Shown here in pieces: positions 62,681 to 64,000 of a stretch of DNA of 64,000 nucleotides. The stretch's first letter is position 1. Each line of letters starts with the position of its first letter. A program made the position numbers and the translations under genes. This DNA is from Streptomyces luteolifulvus (GTDB taxonomy: Bacteria; Actinomycetota; Actinomycetes; Streptomycetales; Streptomycetaceae), in contig NZ_VZRB01000011.1 in assembly GCF_008806595.1 (NCBI RefSeq), positions 163,063-227,062 on the forward strand. Direction: 5' to 3'. Below the pieces are notes generated by a model. It was not told where the DNA came from. It did not search any database and saw only the letters and a list, made by a program, of their open reading frames with translations.

Positions 62681-64000
62681 AGTACCCCGCACAGTGCCTC
62701 CAGGGCCGGACCGTACGCGTGCTCCGAGGGCGTCGCGTATCCCACCACCAGACCGTCGGGCGCGGCCATCTCCGTCTCCGGGTGCCGGAACTCGGCCAGG
62801 CCGTCCAGCGCGATGCCCTGCCCGACGGCGGCCCCGACCGCGGCCCGCTCGGTGCCGGGCGGCAGCCGCAGCACCGCGTGCAGCCCGGCCGCGACCCCGC
62901 TGACCTCGACATGCGGCGCATACGTGGCGAGCGCAGAGACGAGGCGGTCCCTGCGGCCGCGGTACCGCTGCCGCATCCGCCGCACATGACGGTCGTACGA
63001 CCCGGAGACGATGAAGTCGGCGAGGCTCAACTGGTCGAGGACGCTCGCCCACCCCTCACGGTCGCCCTTGGCCGCGAGCACGGCGTCGACGTACCGCTCC
63101 GGAAGGACCATCCAGCCCAGCCGCACCGCGGGCGACAGACTCTTGCTGACCGAGCCGATGTGGATCACCCGCTCCGGATCGAGACCCTGGACGGCCCCGA
63201 CCGGTTTGCGGTCGTAGCGGAACTCCCCGTCGTAGTCGTCCTCCAGGACCACCGCTCCACGCGCGCGTGCCCAGTCGATCACGGCGGCACGCCGCTCCGC
63301 GTGCAACGGGCCGCCGGTCGGGAACTGGTGCGCGGGCGTGAGCAGTACGGCCCGCTCCCGGCCCAACCGGTCGACGCGCGCCCCGTGTTCGTCCAGGGGG
63401 AGCGGCACGGTCCGCACCCCGGCCGCCGAGAGCAGCGCCCGATGGAAACCCAGTCCGTACGCCTCCACCGCCAACGGACCGCGCAGTACCGCGCTGCTGC
63501 CACCGCTCCCACCGCCCCCGCCTGTCGGGCCGAACAGCAGTCGCAGCGCATGCGCGAAGCCGGAGCAGATCACGATCCGGCCCGGATCGGTCCGCACGCC
63601 ACGCGCGCGTGCCAGATACTCCGTGAGTGCCTCCCGCAGTTCGGCACGGCCGGCGGGATCACCGGGCCCGAACACCTCGTTGGGCGCCTGCTGGAGGGCC
63701 CGCCGGTACGAGGCGAGCCAGGCCGCGCGCGGGAACGCCGACGCGTCCGGAGTGCCCTGCCGCAGGTCGTGCCGCGGTCCACGCGCGCGTGCGGGTGCCT
63801 TTGCCGGCACCGGGACCGGGACCGGGACCGGGACCGTGCGCCGCATCGGTTCGGTGCGGTCGGCGACCCGGGTGCCCGAGCCCTGGCGGGCGGTCAGCCA
63901 GCCCTCCGCGACGAGTTCCGCGTACGCGTCGGCCACCGTGTTCCGGGCCACCCCGAGATCGGCGGCGAGCGAACGGTACGGAGGCAGCCGCATGCCCGGG
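62662..64000 (-). CDS. MocR-type GntR/aminotransferase regulator (5' end outside window)
   Basis: The visible 446 residues start inside a GntR winged-helix domain (RLPPYRSLAADLGVARNTVADAYAELVAEGWLTARQGSGTRV). A Pro-Val linker encoded by four GGGACC-type hexamers (about 63808-63831) follows, then a fold-I aminotransferase-like domain. That domain has QFPTGGPL, VLEDDYDGEFRY and the PLP lysine in GSVSKSLSPAVRLGW. MocR/PdxR regulators use PLP as ligand, often controlling PLP or amino-acid genes. The frame is open to the window end and the start codon lies beyond it. Confidence 0.9.
   Translation of the reverse strand, partial: PGMRLPPYRSLAADLGVARNTVADAYAELVAEGWLTARQGSGTRVADRTEPMRRTVPVPVPVPVPAKAPARARGPRHDLRQGTPDASAFPRAAWLASYRRALQQAPNEVFGPGDPAGRAELREALTEYLARARGVRTDPGRIVICSGFAHALRLLFGPTGGGGGSGGSSAVLRGPLAVEAYGLGFHRALLSAAGVRTVPLPLDEHGARVDRLGRERAVLLTPAHQFPTGGPLHAERRAAVIDWARARGAVVLEDDYDGEFRYDRKPVGAVQGLDPERVIHIGSVSKSLSPAVRLGWMVLPERYVDAVLAAKGDREGWASVLDQLSLADFIVSGSYDRHVRRMRQRYRGRRDRLVSALATYAPHVEVSGVAAGLHAVLRLPPGTERAAVGAAVGQGIALDGLAEFRHPETEMAAPDGLVVGYATPSEHAYGPALEALCGVLPSPPE

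Overview
The window is a stretch of chromosome from a Streptomyces species. The evidence is the very high G+C content with strong G/C bias at third codon positions, frequent GTG starts, and families typical of the genus (HATPase/XRE-DUF5753/DUF397 trio, a 44-residue SPW_0924-type protein, ANTAR response regulator). The conserved neighbourhood polA - rpsA - PAC2 - coaE is also typical. All calls were made by eye; no database search was run.

Layout. 1-4.9 kb: end of an unknown gene, a secreted-type zinc-protease-like protein, an AroQ chorismate mutase, a lone receiver protein and aminopeptidase N. 5-7.9 kb: a PLP decarboxylase overlapping an N-hydroxylating monooxygenase, a desAB-like siderophore precursor pair without acyltransferase or synthetase. 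7.9-9.7 kb: epimerase-like gene divergent from a TetR regulator with a likely shared operator. 9.85-15.6 kb: a one-direction operon with a PP2C phosphatase, a degenerate kinase and a vWA protein (TerY-P-type triad), followed by three proteins of which two share a glycine-rich AGG(N/D)V motif. 15.7-21.7 kb: Tat-exported nucleotidase, SIMPL protein, pyruvate kinase, a free-standing LAGLIDADG endonuclease beside tRNA-Leu(CAA), and an ANTAR response regulator. 21.8-27.5 kb: a complete branched-chain amino acid ABC operon (livK-H-M-G-F). 27.8-34.8 kb: two envelope proteins, a hotdog thioesterase, a YdeP/FdhF-like molybdopterin oxidoreductase and polA. 35-43 kb: small Arg-rich protein, tandem repeats, DUF4184 membrane protein, secreted lytic transglycosylase, DUF3068 protein, HrpB helicase and a methyltransferase lacking a normal start codon. 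43.3-51.4 kb: rpsA with a clear promoter and structured leader, PAC2 protein, coaE, TPR, DoxX, S4-domain protein, family-5 uracil-DNA glycosylase and a secreted LamG/papain-like protein. 51.5-54.8 kb: a conserved protein of unknown function, an unusual RNA locus and a FUSC-type membrane protein. 55-64 kb: EEP nuclease, amidohydrolase, ABC exporter, the HATPase/XRE/DUF397 regulatory cluster and a MocR-type regulator running off the window.

Most unusual element. Downstream of the unknown gene at 51551-52282 lie two tRNA-like RNAs in tandem (about 52358-52434 and 52492-52599) whose halves are in circularly permuted order. The anticodon-stem 3' strand, T arm and 3' acceptor strand come first. A 6-7 nt linker follows, then the matching 5' acceptor strand, D arm and anticodon-stem 5' strand. 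All five-to-seven base-pair helices and the canonical T-loop and D-loop residues are present in both copies. This is the leading candidate for an undescribed system. The TerY-P-type operon is the second.

Regulation that can be read from sequence includes a textbook rpsA promoter and a divergent XRE-type operator at 61106-61141. At least eight genes carry a TANNNT-like -10 hexamer 6-8 nt before the start codon, indicating leaderless transcripts. Several strong hairpin terminators are also present.
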